From assembly GCA_946538475.1 (NCBI GenBank), contig CAMNGN010000005.1, positions 1-30,726 on the forward strand: a stretch of 30,726 nucleotides of DNA, written 5' to 3'. This DNA is from an uncultured Blautia sp. GTDB taxonomy: Bacteria; Bacillota; Clostridia; Lachnospirales; Lachnospiraceae. Each line of letters begins with the position of its first letter. The stretch's first letter is position 1. The position numbers and the translations under genes are program-made. The notes under the pieces are model-generated. The model searched no databases. It saw nothing but the letters and a program-made list of their open reading frames with translations, and was not told the DNA's origin. This document shows, in pieces, positions 30,618-30,726 of the stretch.

Positions 30618-30646
30618 AAGATAATCAAAAATATACGGAATGTCAA
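30618..30646 (-). promoter_or_regulatory. Promoter of valS
   Basis: On the minus strand TTGACA (30641-30646) and TATCTT (30618-30623) are separated by 17 bases. The transcript would start near 30611, about 50 bases before the ATG. That is too short for a T-box leader, which many Gram-positive synthetase genes have. Confidence 0.7.
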
Positions 30647-30726
30647 GAGTTCCGTTTTGCTCAGCGGTCAGGATTCCCGCTCCCGCCTGTAATAGGCTGT
30701 GTTTCGGGTGCGGTTGTGATTCCCGC
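30647..30726. other. Upstream edge sequence, no gene recognised
   Basis: The last 80 bases hold no open frame I can support. GATTCCCGC occurs twice, at 30671-30679 and 30718-30726. It may be the end of an upstream gene or an intergenic repeat cut by the window edge. Confidence 0.3.

Noticed and set aside
28262..30619. Plus-strand open frame of 785 codons opposite valS
   Set aside because: It is the antisense of a fully conserved valS, has no recognisable domain, and its length follows from the codon bias of the opposite strand.

Overview
The window looks like a chromosomal segment of an anaerobic low-GC Gram-positive bacterium (Clostridia, most likely Lachnospiraceae). Reasons: the S10-spc ribosomal protein order with a zinc-type S14, the whiA-crh pair, Gram-positive type murB and lipoteichoic-acid-synthase-like genes, strong AAGGAGG ribosome binding sites, and an Rnf ion-pumping complex. 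The family assignment is inference. Every gene I can support is on the minus strand, so transcription runs from high to low coordinates. I see no tRNA, rRNA, CRISPR array, transposase or phage gene.

Layout in the direction of transcription. (1) 30.6-19.9 kb, housekeeping and envelope genes: valS with its own promoter, an LTA-synthase-like membrane phosphotransferase with an extra C-terminal domain, folC, a 143-bp element full of inverted repeats that also supplies the folC stop codon, a 52-residue small protein, a zinc-ribbon/TPR membrane protein with a Tyr/Asp-rich tail, a tcdA-like E1 enzyme, murB, whiA, and a Crh-like HPr protein with Glu in place of the catalytic His15. (2) 19.9-11.1 kb, an energy cluster: rnfC, a fused rnfD-rnfG, rnfE, rnfA, rnfB, then the pentaheme nitrite reductase nrfA and the two System II cytochrome c maturation genes resB and ccsA. 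Junctions are overlaps or short gaps behind one good promoter. (3) 10.9-9.8 kb, a monocistronic signal-peptidase-like membrane protein that appears catalytically dead, with its own promoter and terminator. (4) 9.75 kb to the left edge, the S10-spc operon from rpsJ through rplO, running into secY.

The most interesting region is the rnf-nrfA-resB-ccsA cluster. Rnf takes electrons from reduced ferredoxin and carries flavins on the outer membrane face. NrfA is an extracytoplasmic six-electron nitrite reductase that usually receives electrons from a quinol dehydrogenase, NrfH or NrfBCD, and none is encoded here. ResB/CcsA would attach its hemes, including the special CXXCK one. The arrangement suggests Rnf-linked nitrite ammonification, comparable to the Rnf plus multiheme cytochrome arrangement of Methanosarcina acetivorans. 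This is inference from gene order. Two copies of a 26-27 bp palindrome lie on either side of the rnf promoter and are candidate operators for an unidentified regulator.
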